Assembly (NCBI GenBank): GCA_964450125.1
Contig: CAYVDO010000087.1
Location: 1-22,475, forward strand
Length of the DNA stretch: 22,475 nucleotides
Direction of reading: 5' to 3'
From: JADJOY01 sp964450125
Lineage (GTDB): Bacteria; JADJOY01
Shown here: one piece after another, positions 1-8,129 of the stretch
How positions within the stretch are numbered: the stretch's first letter is position 1
Layout of the letters: every line of letters starts with the position of its first letter
The notes under the pieces: generated by a model
Seen by the model: the letters and a program-made list of their open reading frames with translations, nothing else
The model's database searches: none
What the model was told of the DNA's origin: nothing
Translations under genes and position numbers: made by a program

Positions 1-112
1 GCCGACGGAGCAGGGGCCGCAGGCCCCGTGCCCTCCATCGGTTCGCTCGTACAAGGCGCACGAGGGCCGCGCTTCGTCGCGGCCGCAGCGCGACGTTCGT
101 GAAGGATGCAGG

Positions 113-220
113 TTAGCCGGCGTCACCGAACGCCATCGCCAGCACGTCGAGCAAGCTGGGATCGTCGTCGACGAGCAGTACGCGTGGCTTGCTCGACGAG
201 TCTCCGGAATGCGGCGGCAT
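113..220 (-). pseudogene. Truncated receiver-domain (response regulator) fragment, 35 codons
   Basis: Read on the minus strand, an ATG at 220 opens 35 codons ending in TAA at 113-115. Residues 13-33 contain RVLLVDDDPSLLDVLAMAF, which matches the first beta strand, the acidic pocket (DDD) and the start of helix 1 of a CheY-like receiver domain. A GAGG lies about 9 bases upstream of the ATG. The family normally continues for about 120 residues with the phospho-acceptor aspartate and conserved Thr and Lys. Here the frame stops exactly where the usual 'AGY' would lie, and none of the three minus-strand frames to the window edge shows a clear continuation. I infer a decayed or truncated response regulator that starts divergently from the neighbouring lipoprotein gene. 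A chance match over so short a stretch cannot be excluded. Confidence 0.45.
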
Positions 221-326
221 GCTGGCAAACCTCAGACCTGCGCCCGGATTCCTTACCACACGCCCCCTTGACCGCGCCCGCAGGGAACGTCACGATCCGC
301 GCGCTTCTACGCCGCCCACAGCCTTC

Positions 327-3020
327 ATGCGCCCCACGCTCACCCCGCATTCGTCGCCTCCGCGATGCCGGATTGCGGTCTCGCTGATTCTGGCGCTCGC
401 TGCCGCGTGCGGCGGCGGGAGCACGCCAGGCACAGACGACGGCTCTGACGACGGCCCGATCCGCGTGCTGCTCTTCACTCGAACCGAGGGCTACAGGCAC
501 GCGTCGATCGACGACGCACAGGCATTCTTCCGGTCGTTACCCGCCGACGAGCGAATCGATTCCACGTGGACCGAAGACACCGCGGTCTTCACCGACGCCG
601 GTCTCGCACCCTTCGACGTGCTGGTCTTCGCCAACACCACCGGCGACATCCTCGACGACCCCGACCAAGCCGCGGTGGAGCGCTTCGTGCGCTCGGGCCG
701 CGGCTTCGTTGGCGTCCACTCTGCCGCCGACACGGAATACGACTGGCCGTGGTACGGCGAGCTGGTGGGCGCCCATTTCACCGGCCATCCGCCGCTGCCG
801 ATCACCATCACGCTGCGGAACGAAGCGCCCACGAACCCGATCACGGCCCACCTGCCCGAGTCGTTTCCGTGGACGGACGAGATCTACTCGTACGACCGCG
901 ACCCGCGCGCCAAGAACCAGATCCTGCTCTCGTTCGCCGAGCGCACGGTGTGGTTCGACGACGCCAACCACCCGGTGTCGTGGGCCAAGGAGTTCGACGG
1001 CGGGCGCTCCTTCTACACCAACCTCGGCCATCGCAAGGCGAGCTGGCAGAACCCGGCGTTCCAGCAGCACCTCCTGCAAGGAATCCGGTTCGCCGCCGGC
1101 CACATCGAGTGGAATCGCTTGGTGCTGACACGCGAAGCCGAGAATCCGCTGGCGCTCGCGGTCACGCCCGATGGCCGCGTGATCTACATCGAGCTCGGCG
1201 GTGCAGTTCGCATCTGGCACCCGAGCACCGGGCGGGTCACCGAAGCGGCGAAGCTCGACGTGGACAACCGCGCCGAGAACGGGCTCCTGGGTCTCGCGCT
1301 AGCGCCCGACTTCGCACGCAGCCACGAGGTCTATCTCTACTACTCGGAAGCGAGCGGCGCTCCGCCGCCCGCCGAGGGGCCGGCCGGTTGGAACGTGGTG
1401 GCGCGCTTCCGCCTGGGTGACGACGAGAAGCTCGACCTCGCGAGCGCGCACGAGATCCTGCGCGTTCCCAGCGACCGCGAATGCTGCCACGAAGGCGGCT
1501 CGCTCGCCTTCGCTCCCGACGGCACTCTGTTCATCTCCGTCGGCGACAATACCGATCCATTCGGGAAGCTCGGCTACGCGCCACTCGACGAGCGCACCGG
1601 GCGCGAGCGCCATGACGCGCAGCGCACCGCGCAGAATCCGTTCGATTTGCGCGGCAAGATCCTGCGCGTGCGCACCGACGGCAGCATCCCGCGCGGCAAC
1701 CTCTTCGCACCTTCGGGCGTGGATGGGCGTCCCGAGGTGTTCGCGATGGGCACGCGCAATCCGTTCCGCATCGCCGTCGATCCCAAGACCGGGCGGCTCT
1801 TCTGGGGCGACGTCGGACCGGACGCGTACTTCGACTCCAAGCGCGGCCCACGCGGCTACGACGAGATCAATTTCGCCGATCGGCCCGGCAACTACGGATG
1901 GCCGCACTGCATCGCCAACAACCTGCCCTACAACCATTTCGACTACGCGAGCAATCGGCTCGGCGAGTCGTTCTCGTGTGCGGAGATGGTGCCGGCGCTG
2001 CTCGCCTACGACTACATGACGAACTTCCCGGAAGCGCTCGGGCTCGGCTTCAGCGCCGACGAAGGGCGAGATGGAGAGCCCACCGTCGGCATCGACGGCC
2101 GCACGGCGATCGCCGGCACGGTCTACCGGCGGCCGAGCGGACGCGCACCCTTCGCGCTCCCGAGCGATCTCGAAGGGCGACTCGTCATGTCGGACTGGAC
2201 GCGCGGCACCGTGGCCACGCTTCAGGTGGACCGGCGCGGCAACCTGCAACGAATCGAACGCCTCTTACCGTTCGAAACGTTTGCGAAGCCCGTCGACTTC
2301 GAGGTCGGGCCGGATGGCGCGCTCTACGTCCTCGAGTTCGGCACCGGGCTCTTGAGCGCCAACTCGGACGCCGGCGTGAGCCGGATCGAGTACTCGAGCA
2401 GCGGCGCGCTCACGCCCGTGGCCGCGATCACTGCCTCACGGACGTCGGGCGCAACACCGCTCTCGGTCCGTTTCTCCGCAGCCAACTCACGTGCCCGCGG
2501 CGCGCACGTGGCGCTCGCCGAGATGCGCTGGGACTTCGACGGCGACGGCCGCACCGACGCCACGGGCCTGGAGGTCGATCGCGCATTCGATCGGAACGGC
2601 GAGTACCCGGTCACACTCACCGTTCTCGATGATCGCGGCCACACGAGCTTCCCCACGGTGGTGAACGTGATCGCTGGCAACACCACGCCCACCGTCACGA
2701 TCCTCGAGCCCACCGACGGTGCGCGCGTCCCCGCCAACAGCAACGTCACCCTGCGCGCGAGCGCAAGCGACGTCGAGGAAGGCACGGTCGACTGCGCCGC
2801 CATCGAGTGGGACATCCGCCTCGGCCACAACACCCACTCGCACCCTGAGCAAGTGCTTCAGGGCTGCGAAGCGACGCTCACCGTGGGCTCGCCTAGCGAT
2901 CACGACCTGGGCATCGGCGACATCTTCCTGGTGGTCGAAGCCCGCTACACCGACCACGGCGGCGCCGGCGGCGCCCCACCCCTCACCGGCCGCACTGGAA
3001 TCCGCCTCGACTTCGGGTGA
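327..3020 (+). CDS. Lipoprotein with ThuA, glucose/sorbosone dehydrogenase-like propeller and PKD domains
   Basis: I chose the ATG at 327 because it starts a signal sequence with a lipobox-like LAAAC (Cys28), giving 897 residues; the frame is open from 189, but that extra part looks non-coding. Residues about 45-256 are a ThuA-like domain, with IRVLLFTRTEGYRH, HFTGHPP and a C-terminal NLGHRKASWQNPAFQQHLLQGIRF. Residues about 260-690 resemble the glucose/sorbosone dehydrogenase propeller (NGLLGLALAPDF, AFAPDGTLFISVGDN, LRGKILRV, GTRNPFRIAVDP, DEINFADRPGNYGWP). A PKD domain follows at about 697-785 (RWDFDGDG, YPVTLTVLDDRG), then an Ig-like C-terminal domain of about 110 residues. Proteins combining ThuA and such a propeller occur in several bacterial phyla and are thought to act on extracytoplasmic sugars. 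The true substrate and the use of PQQ are not known from sequence. No clear ribosome-binding site precedes the ATG. Confidence 0.9.
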   Translation: MRPTLTPHSSPPRCRIAVSLILALAAACGGGSTPGTDDGSDDGPIRVLLFTRTEGYRHASIDDAQAFFRSLPADERIDSTWTEDTAVFTDAGLAPFDVLVFANTTGDILDDPDQAAVERFVRSGRGFVGVHSAADTEYDWPWYGELVGAHFTGHPPLPITITLRNEAPTNPITAHLPESFPWTDEIYSYDRDPRAKNQILLSFAERTVWFDDANHPVSWAKEFDGGRSFYTNLGHRKASWQNPAFQQHLLQGIRFAAGHIEWNRLVLTREAENPLALAVTPDGRVIYIELGGAVRIWHPSTGRVTEAAKLDVDNRAENGLLGLALAPDFARSHEVYLYYSEASGAPPPAEGPAGWNVVARFRLGDDEKLDLASAHEILRVPSDRECCHEGGSLAFAPDGTLFISVGDNTDPFGKLGYAPLDERTGRERHDAQRTAQNPFDLRGKILRVRTDGSIPRGNLFAPSGVDGRPEVFAMGTRNPFRIAVDPKTGRLFWGDVGPDAYFDSKRGPRGYDEINFADRPGNYGWPHCIANNLPYNHFDYASNRLGESFSCAEMVPALLAYDYMTNFPEALGLGFSADEGRDGEPTVGIDGRTAIAGTVYRRPSGRAPFALPSDLEGRLVMSDWTRGTVATLQVDRRGNLQRIERLLPFETFAKPVDFEVGPDGALYVLEFGTGLLSANSDAGVSRIEYSSSGALTPVAAITASRTSGATPLSVRFSAANSRARGAHVALAEMRWDFDGDGRTDATGLEVDRAFDRNGEYPVTLTVLDDRGHTSFPTVVNVIAGNTTPTVTILEPTDGARVPANSNVTLRASASDVEEGTVDCAAIEWDIRLGHNTHSHPEQVLQGCEATLTVGSPSDHDLGIGDIFLVVEARYTDHGGAGGAPPLTGRTGIRLDFG

Positions 3021-3026
3021 GGCGCT

Positions 3027-3241
3027 TCACAGGTTCGTCGCGAACGCCACCAAGGGAAAGGCTTCGTAGCCCTCGAATCGGTGGCAGCGATCGCCGAGAT
3101 AGACGACCCATCGGCAGTGAATCTTCGGAACGCGCTCAGCTACGCGCCCATCCCCGAGAGCGTTTCCTCACGCAGCCGGCGCATTGCCTTCACCTCGATC
3201 GCCCAGACCGCACCTGACCTCGACGCGATCAAAATGGGGGC
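3027..3241 (-). pseudogene. Frameshifted remnant of the C-terminus of an AAA-ATPase/DUF4143-like protein
   Basis: This gap between two plus-strand genes holds coding-like sequence on the minus strand in two frames. From about 3241 to a TAG at 3140 one frame reads ILIASRSGAVWAIEVKA, which resembles the 'G.vvaIEVKa' nuclease-like core near the C-terminus of DUF4143 ATPases. A second frame, open from 3167 to a TGA at 3027, reads VVYLGDRCHRFEGYEAFPL, matching the typical end of that family ('vly.GD....g....lPl..f'). The switch between frames must fall between 3140 and 3167, where both are open. No start, Walker motifs or other upstream domain is visible. I infer the decayed tail of a former minus-strand gene, probably removed by rearrangement. 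The family call is from memory of its consensus. Confidence 0.55.
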
Positions 3242-3338
3242 GTACGAGGCCACGCGTGGCGCGCGTAGCGCTCGCGGACACCAGAGCGGGTTGCACGCGT
3301 GCCGATTGCGTTGCGAGTCGAACCGGCCGGTGCGTAAC

Positions 3339-3357
3339 CTGAGCGAACGAGGGAGGG
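3339..3357 (+). promoter_or_regulatory. Ribosome-binding region of the LamG gene
   Basis: The purine-rich GGGAGGG at 3351-3357 lies seven bases before the ATG at 3365, and GAAGGA directly abuts the ATG. Together they make 3365 a convincing start. A weak TTGCGA/TAACCT pair lies upstream (about 3311-3340), but it is too poor to call a promoter. Confidence 0.5.
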
Positions 3358-3364
3358 CGAAGGA

Positions 3365-4243
3365 ATGAGACGACGATCGGGACCGGCCGTCATCGCGTGC
3401 GGCGTCGTCCTCGCATTCGTAGTTGGCGCCCCCCGTGGACGTGCGGCGTCGAGCGACTTCCACGATGCGGTCTCCGCCAGCGCGCCTGCGCTCCATTACC
3501 GTTTGGACGAGGCAACCGGGAATGCAATCAATCACGGCTCGCTCGGCAGCACGTTCGATGCCGTCTACAACGGCACCGTGAGCCGCTCGACCCCGACGTG
3601 GACCGGCGACAACGCCGTGAGCTTCGATGACGCCAACGACTATCTCGAGTCCCTGACGACGGCGCCCGCCGCCTTCACCGGCAATCCCTCGTTCAGCGCG
3701 GAGGCCGTGCTCTTCGTCCCGTACAGCGGCAGCGCCGCACTGTGGGCGCCGCTCCTGCACTGGGGCCCGAGCGACGCGAGCCCCACCGCGCGCTCGGTCT
3801 ACTTCGCGTTCAGCCACTACGAGGCCGACGAAGCGTACGCCGGTTTCTACAACGGCGGCCTGCAATCGCCCTCCGGCTCGATGCCGCGCGGGTATTGGCA
3901 CCATTTCGTTTGGGTGCGAACGGGCGGCGGCACGGACTTGCAGGGCACGGTGGTCTACATCGACGGCGTCGACGTTTCGGGGTCGTTGGTCGCCGACCCC
4001 AACCTCTGTTGCAACGGCAGCACGCCCAACGTCGGATCGACTGCGTTCCGCGTGAACCGGGCACGCGACTTCGAGTCCTCCCGGTACTTCGTGGGATCCT
4101 TGGACGAGGTCGCGCTCTACGACCGAGCGCTCACGCAAAACGAGGTCGAGACCCATTTCGTCGCGCTCAACTGGATCTTCGCGGACACGTTCGAGACCGG
4201 TGGTGTAGAACGCTGGACGTCGTCTGTCCCGATCATCGACTGA
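3365..4243 (+). CDS. Secreted LamG/concanavalin A-like domain protein
   Basis: The product has 292 residues. Residues 1 to about 28 form a Sec signal peptide (basic MRRRSG, hydrophobic core, then GRAAS). Residues about 38-268 form a LamG-like jelly roll: it opens with ALHYRLDEATGNAINHGS, and has NAVSFDDANDYLE, RGYWHHFVWVRTGGG, VYIDGVDVSG and a terminal SLDEVALYDRALTQNEVETHF, which is the classic end of LamG/pentraxin-like domains. Such domains bind carbohydrate or protein ligands outside the cell. No catalytic residues can be assigned. The last 20 residues carry FADTFETGGVERW, a short tail resembling the 'DGFESGD...W' end seen on many secreted bacterial proteins. The stop lies 51 bases before the next gene's ATG, so joint transcription is likely. 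Confidence 0.88.
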   Translation: MRRRSGPAVIACGVVLAFVVGAPRGRAASSDFHDAVSASAPALHYRLDEATGNAINHGSLGSTFDAVYNGTVSRSTPTWTGDNAVSFDDANDYLESLTTAPAAFTGNPSFSAEAVLFVPYSGSAALWAPLLHWGPSDASPTARSVYFAFSHYEADEAYAGFYNGGLQSPSGSMPRGYWHHFVWVRTGGGTDLQGTVVYIDGVDVSGSLVADPNLCCNGSTPNVGSTAFRVNRARDFESSRYFVGSLDEVALYDRALTQNEVETHFVALNWIFADTFETGGVERWTSSVPIID

Positions 4244-4294
4244 GCCTTCTTGCGCACCGTCGCCGACGGTGCTTCTGGGAGATCGGCCGCACGC

Positions 4295-5503
4295 ATGCGC
4301 GTCCCATTCCGGTACGAGCGCGTCCGCGCGCTGATCGCTTCGCTCATACTCGCGAGTTTCGCAGCCTGCGGCGACTCGAGCTCGTCGTCCTCGGGGCCGG
4401 TCACGCCCACACTCGGACCGCTCGCGCAGGTGGTGCCGAGCGCGGGATTACCGCCCGAGGTCCAGGATCAGACCTCCAACAACAACCTCGACATCGTCGA
4501 TCACGACGGGCGCTTGTTCCTCGCGTTCCGCACGGCGCCGTCCCACTTCGCGTCGCCCGCGACCACGCTCTACGTCCTCAGCACCACCGACGAGGTCACC
4601 TGGAGCTACGAAGCCACGTTCCAGATGAGGAGCGACCTTCGCGAGCCGCGCTTTCTGTCCTGGAATGGCGAGCTCTTCCTTTACTTCGCGCAGCTCGGTG
4701 AGAACCCGCTCACGTTCGTGCCCGGTGGGATGTACGTGACCCAGCGCGTGGCCGCCGGAAACTGGACGGAACCGGTGCGTAGCTTCGAGGACACGTTCAT
4801 CCCGTGGCGCACGAAGATCCACCAGGGAGTTCCGCTCCTGGTCGGCTACACCGGTGGCGACAACATCTACAACTTCTCGGGCGATCCGATTCAGGTGTGG
4901 TTGCTCACCACCGATGACGGGCTCACCTGGCGGCCGTTCAATCCCGCGAAGCCCATCGTGCTCGAAGGTGGCACCTCGGAGACCACCATCGAGTTCGACC
5001 GCGGCGGCAATCTCTACGCCGTCGTGCGGAACGAAGAAGGCGATCAAGACGGCTTCGGATCCAAGATCTGCCGTGCGCCTGCGGCCGACATCACGAGCTG
5101 GACTTGCAACCTCGACCCCAAGAAATACGACTCACCCCTGCTCTTTCGCGTGGGCGAGGAGCTCTATCTAATCGGCCGTCGCAACCTGACCGACACCGGC
5201 AACTACGATCTCGGCCGCGACGATCTACCCAGCGAAATCCTGAAATGGGGCGTCTACGAGCTGGATTACTGGTTCCATCCCAAGCGCTGCTCGGTGTGGA
5301 GCGTGGACGGTGATGCGCTCACCGTGAGCTTCCTCGAAGACCTGCCGTCGAAAGGCGATACCTGCTTCCCGAGCGTGGTCCCGCGCGGCAAGCGCACATT
5401 TCGTCTCTACAACTATTCGAGCCCCGTGGACGGTCCAGATGTCTCCTGGCTCCAAGGCCAGCTCGCGCCAACCTATATCTACGCCCAAGACCTGATGTTT
5501 TGA
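4295..5503 (+). CDS. Lipoprotein with sialidase-like (BNR/Asp-box) beta-propeller
   Basis: The ATG at 4295 gives 402 residues and starts a lipoprotein-type signal: basic N-terminus, ALIASLILASF core, then FAAC. A linker rich in serine follows. The frame is open from 4250, but that start would put 15 extra residues before the signal. Two Asp-box-like motifs are visible, TDEVTW near residue 98 and DDGLTW near 208, the second followed by 'RPF' as in sialidase-superfamily blades. Other blade-like strings are DGRLFLAFRTAP, EPRFLSWNGELFLYFA, FDRGGNLYAVVRNE and SPLLFRVGEELYLIGRR. The fold is therefore probably a five- or six-bladed propeller like that of sialidases and related glycoside hydrolases. 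The arginine triad and Tyr/Glu pair of true sialidases cannot be identified with confidence, so it may only bind glycans. It is anchored to a membrane, by inference. Confidence 0.82.
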   Translation: MRVPFRYERVRALIASLILASFAACGDSSSSSSGPVTPTLGPLAQVVPSAGLPPEVQDQTSNNNLDIVDHDGRLFLAFRTAPSHFASPATTLYVLSTTDEVTWSYEATFQMRSDLREPRFLSWNGELFLYFAQLGENPLTFVPGGMYVTQRVAAGNWTEPVRSFEDTFIPWRTKIHQGVPLLVGYTGGDNIYNFSGDPIQVWLLTTDDGLTWRPFNPAKPIVLEGGTSETTIEFDRGGNLYAVVRNEEGDQDGFGSKICRAPAADITSWTCNLDPKKYDSPLLFRVGEELYLIGRRNLTDTGNYDLGRDDLPSEILKWGVYELDYWFHPKRCSVWSVDGDALTVSFLEDLPSKGDTCFPSVVPRGKRTFRLYNYSSPVDGPDVSWLQGQLAPTYIYAQDLMF

Positions 5504-5562
5504 TGGTCTGCCGCAACACTCCCGCCAACACGGTTCACCGGCGCGCTCCCGAGCGCACACAC

Positions 5563-5568
5563 GAGGGG
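5563..5568 (+). promoter_or_regulatory. Shine-Dalgarno deciding the start of the DUF4034-like gene
   Basis: GAGGGG at 5563-5568 lies six bases before the ATG at 5575 and three before an ATG at 5572. The frame is open from a TTG at 5500. The spacing and the signal peptide that follows favour 5575. Confidence 0.6.
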
Positions 5569-5574
5569 ACGATG

Positions 5575-6630
5575 ATGACGGCCGCATCGTTCAAGACATT
5601 CGTGGCCACCGCCACCGCTCTCGTCGCGTTCGTGCTCGCCAACAATCCTCGCGCTGTCGCCGCGACGAGCGCCGCGCTCGAGGTGGACCAGATCACCGCC
5701 CGCGCGCAAAGCCATCTCCTCGCGAGCGAGTTCGATGCGTTGGACGCGGAGGCCGAGCAGCTGCGCCGAGTGAAAGCACGTTTCAGCGACGGCCGCTGGA
5801 AGATCGGCTCGCTCTACGACGGCCTGATGCCAGCGAGCAAGGCCGACGAGGGGCGCTGGGCGCGCACGCGAGAGTTGCTCGAAGCCTGGCGCAAGCAATC
5901 ACCGAGCTCGCCCACGCCGCACGTTGCGCTCGCCTTCTACTGGCTCGAGTACGGATGGAAGGCGCGGGGGCGGGGGTTCGCGAACACCGTGACCGAGGAA
6001 GGGTGGAAGAACTTTCATGAGCGCGTCACGAAGGCTCACGAGATTTTGAACGCGAGTCGCGATGTTGCGTCTCGCTGTCCGATCTGGCACTGGGTGATGC
6101 TGCTGGTCGCCAAGGCCGAAGGCTGGGACGTGGACGCCTACGATCGCGCATTCGACGCGGCCGTATCTCAGGAGCCCGACTTCCTCAACTACTACTTCGA
6201 GAAGGCGAACTACATGCTGCCGCGCTGGCACGGTGCACCCGGCGACCTGGCAGATTTCGTCGAGCAATCGGTGGCGCGAACCAAGGATCGTCTCGGCTAC
6301 GAGCTCTACGCGCGGATCTACTGGACGGTGTTGCAGAGCGTGGGCATCGAGCCACTGCGCAACGGCGAGATCGATTGGCGAAAGATGCGCCAAGGATTCC
6401 TCGACATGGAGCGCACGTTCCCGGACGCGTGGAACCGCAATGCCTTCGCGTACTACGCGTGCGAAGCGGGTGATGCGACCACCACGCGCGAGGTGATCGA
6501 GCGGCTCGGCGAGCCGGAGCTGAGTGTATGGCGCAGCCGGGAAGCGTTCGAGCGTTGCAAGGCCGGTCAGCGCGCGACCCCGCTCGAGGAAAAATCGCCC
6601 GATCGGGACGATCGGCAAAAATCGATCTGA
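5575..6630 (+). CDS. Exported DUF4034-like protein
   Basis: Starting at 5575, the product has 351 residues. The first 25 or so form a signal peptide (FKTFVATATALVAFVLANN, cleavage probably after AVA). The rest is alpha-helical and charged. It contains strings typical of DUF4034: an N-terminal LRRVKARFSDGRWKIGSLYDGL, then PHVALAFYWLEYGWKARGRG, CPIWHWVMLLVAKAEGWD, FDAAVSQEPDFLNYYFEKA and NYMLPRWHGAPGDLADF. DUF4034 proteins look like TPR-type helical solenoids of unknown function. The gene begins 71 bases after the sialidase-like lipoprotein gene and is probably in the same transcript. An inverted repeat begins directly after its stop. Family identity rests on remembered consensus strings. Confidence 0.8.
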   Translation: MTAASFKTFVATATALVAFVLANNPRAVAATSAALEVDQITARAQSHLLASEFDALDAEAEQLRRVKARFSDGRWKIGSLYDGLMPASKADEGRWARTRELLEAWRKQSPSSPTPHVALAFYWLEYGWKARGRGFANTVTEEGWKNFHERVTKAHEILNASRDVASRCPIWHWVMLLVAKAEGWDVDAYDRAFDAAVSQEPDFLNYYFEKANYMLPRWHGAPGDLADFVEQSVARTKDRLGYELYARIYWTVLQSVGIEPLRNGEIDWRKMRQGFLDMERTFPDAWNRNAFAYYACEAGDATTTREVIERLGEPELSVWRSREAFERCKAGQRATPLEEKSPDRDDRQKSI

Positions 6631-6656
6631 GCCGGTCGCAGCGGCTCGCGACCGGC
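6631..6656 (+). terminator. Perfect 9-bp inverted repeat right after the DUF4034-like stop codon
   Basis: GCCGGTCGC at 6631-6639 and GCGACCGGC at 6648-6656 are exact reverse complements with an eight-base loop. The hairpin starts at the base after the TGA. There is no T-run on the plus side, so it may be an mRNA 3' stabiliser or a weak terminator rather than a canonical intrinsic terminator. Confidence 0.45.
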
Positions 6657-6827
6657 GCGTACGCGATCGCTGTCACCCGGCCGACACGCAGTCCTCACGC
6701 GAAACAGGTAGCTGGTAGGCGTGGCTTCACACGCGCCCGCAGCACGACGACGCTTCTGGCTGGCTGCCGACCGCGCCCACGCGCCGGTTGACGGGGCAGC
6801 CGTAAGCGCACGGCGAGAGCGCTCGTC

Positions 6828-7931
6828 GTGACCGAGCGCGGGTGGGTGGACGCGCTCGCGCGACCGCGCTCGTTCACGTCGATTCGCGAGCTGCTCGCCC
6901 GTGGCTCGCTTCCCGAGCAGGACCGGCTCGAAGCGCTCGCAGCAGCGGCGTCCGACCTGATTCGTCTCGAAACGCTGGCCACGGTCACTTGCGGAGACCG
7001 CTCGTTCCCGCTGTATGCGTGTCACCTCGGTACCGAGGATCGCGAGCGCTCGGTGCTGGGACTCTTCGGCGGCGTCCACGGGCTGGAGCGAATCGGCAGT
7101 CACGTGGTGCTGTCGTTCCTCGAAAGCCTGGTGGAGCGGCTGCGCTGGGACAAAGACGCGCGGCGCGCGCTCCGCAAATGCCGGATCGTTGCGGTTCCCC
7201 TCGTGAACCCCGGCGGCATGTGGCTGCGGCGCCGTTCCAATCCACGCGGCGTCGATCTCATGCGCAACTCTCCGGTCGATGCCGAAGTCCGCACGCCGTT
7301 TCTGGTGGGCGGACACCGCATCTCGCGCCATCTGCCTTGGTACCGTGGCAAGCCTGGCGAGCTCGAGGTCGAATCGCGGGCGCTCGGCGAGCTGGTCGAG
7401 CGAGAGATCTTTCCAGCACGCGCGGCGTTGACCCTCGACGTGCACTCGGGCTTCGGCATGACCGATCGGCTGTGGTTCCCGTACGCCAAGTCGGACGCGC
7501 CGTTTCCATCGCTTCGGCAGGTGTCCGCCCTGGCCGATCTCCTCTACCGGACGTACCCGTACCACGTGTACCGGATCGAGCCGCAGAGCGACGCGTACAC
7601 CACCGCGGGCGATCTCTGGGATCACCTCTACGATCGGCAGCGCGCCACCTACGCCGAGCGCGTGTTCGTGCCATGGACACTCGAGATCGGCTCGTGGGCC
7701 TGGGTTCGCAAAGACCCGCGGCAGCTCTTCGCGGGAGGCGGCGTGGGCGTCTTCAATCCGCTCAAGCCGCACCGCTACGACCGGACGATGCGCCGCCACA
7801 TGCTGCTGCTCGATTTCTTCCTGCGCGCGGTGCGCAACCAAGCCCGCTGGAGCGGCCTGCCGCCGCGCCGGACCGAGAGCGGCACCTCGCAGGGCGCAGA
7901 GCGCGACCCGAACGGCGCGGGCTTCGGCTGA
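6828..7931 (+). CDS. M14-type zinc carboxypeptidase-like metallopeptidase
   Basis: The gene starts with GTG and encodes 367 residues without a signal peptide or membrane segment, so it is probably cytoplasmic. All M14 signature elements can be placed. The zinc ligands are His84 and Glu87 in GGVHGLE, and His206 in LDVHSGFG. NPGG at about 127 and NPRGVDLMRN at 138-147 form the substrate-binding segment (Arg146 or Asn147 as carboxylate clamp). The general-base glutamate is Glu286 in PWTLEIGSW. The intact site predicts an active peptidase or amidase/deacylase of the carboxypeptidase A/succinylglutamate desuccinylase superfamily. The substrate is not evident. It lies 197 bases after the DUF4034-like gene, past a hairpin, so it may have its own promoter. 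The tail after about residue 345 (TESGTSQG) looks disordered. The GTG has only a weak purine stretch (GAGAG) upstream. Confidence 0.88.
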   Translation: MTERGWVDALARPRSFTSIRELLARGSLPEQDRLEALAAAASDLIRLETLATVTCGDRSFPLYACHLGTEDRERSVLGLFGGVHGLERIGSHVVLSFLESLVERLRWDKDARRALRKCRIVAVPLVNPGGMWLRRRSNPRGVDLMRNSPVDAEVRTPFLVGGHRISRHLPWYRGKPGELEVESRALGELVEREIFPARAALTLDVHSGFGMTDRLWFPYAKSDAPFPSLRQVSALADLLYRTYPYHVYRIEPQSDAYTTAGDLWDHLYDRQRATYAERVFVPWTLEIGSWAWVRKDPRQLFAGGGVGVFNPLKPHRYDRTMRRHMLLLDFFLRAVRNQARWSGLPPRRTESGTSQGAERDPNGAGFG

Positions 7932-8117
7932 ATCCGGGCTTGCCAGCGGTCGAGGTCCGAGTATCCTCGTTCGCGGCGGCGCCCTCCCGGCACCGCCACT
8001 CATCGGAAAAATCGTCGTACCCCGTAGTCGTCAGTACCCGCGGCGAACCGCTGCGCGCCCGATCTGCGCGCCGCGCTCGCTCTCCCGCGCGGGCCTCACG
8101 GCCTCGATTCCGTGCGC

Positions 8118-8123
8118 AGGAGA
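8118..8123 (+). promoter_or_regulatory. Shine-Dalgarno for the DUF2079 gene
   Basis: AGGAGA at 8118-8123 lies six bases before the ATG at 8130. It selects this start over an in-frame GTG at 8112. Confidence 0.6.
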
Positions 8124-8129
8124 CGCGAG

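Noticed and set aside
1299..2249. 316-codon minus-strand frame inside the ThuA/dehydrogenase gene
   Set aside because: It is antisense to a well-supported domain and has no recognisable motif.
3140..4156. 338-codon minus-strand frame over the LamG gene
   Set aside because: Only its last ~33 codons (below 3241) look like genuine, decayed coding sequence. The rest is antisense to LamG and has no features.
6567..8003. 478-codon minus-strand frame over the M14 gene
   Set aside because: It has composition typical of antisense GC-rich shadow. The plus strand carries an intact zinc peptidase site.
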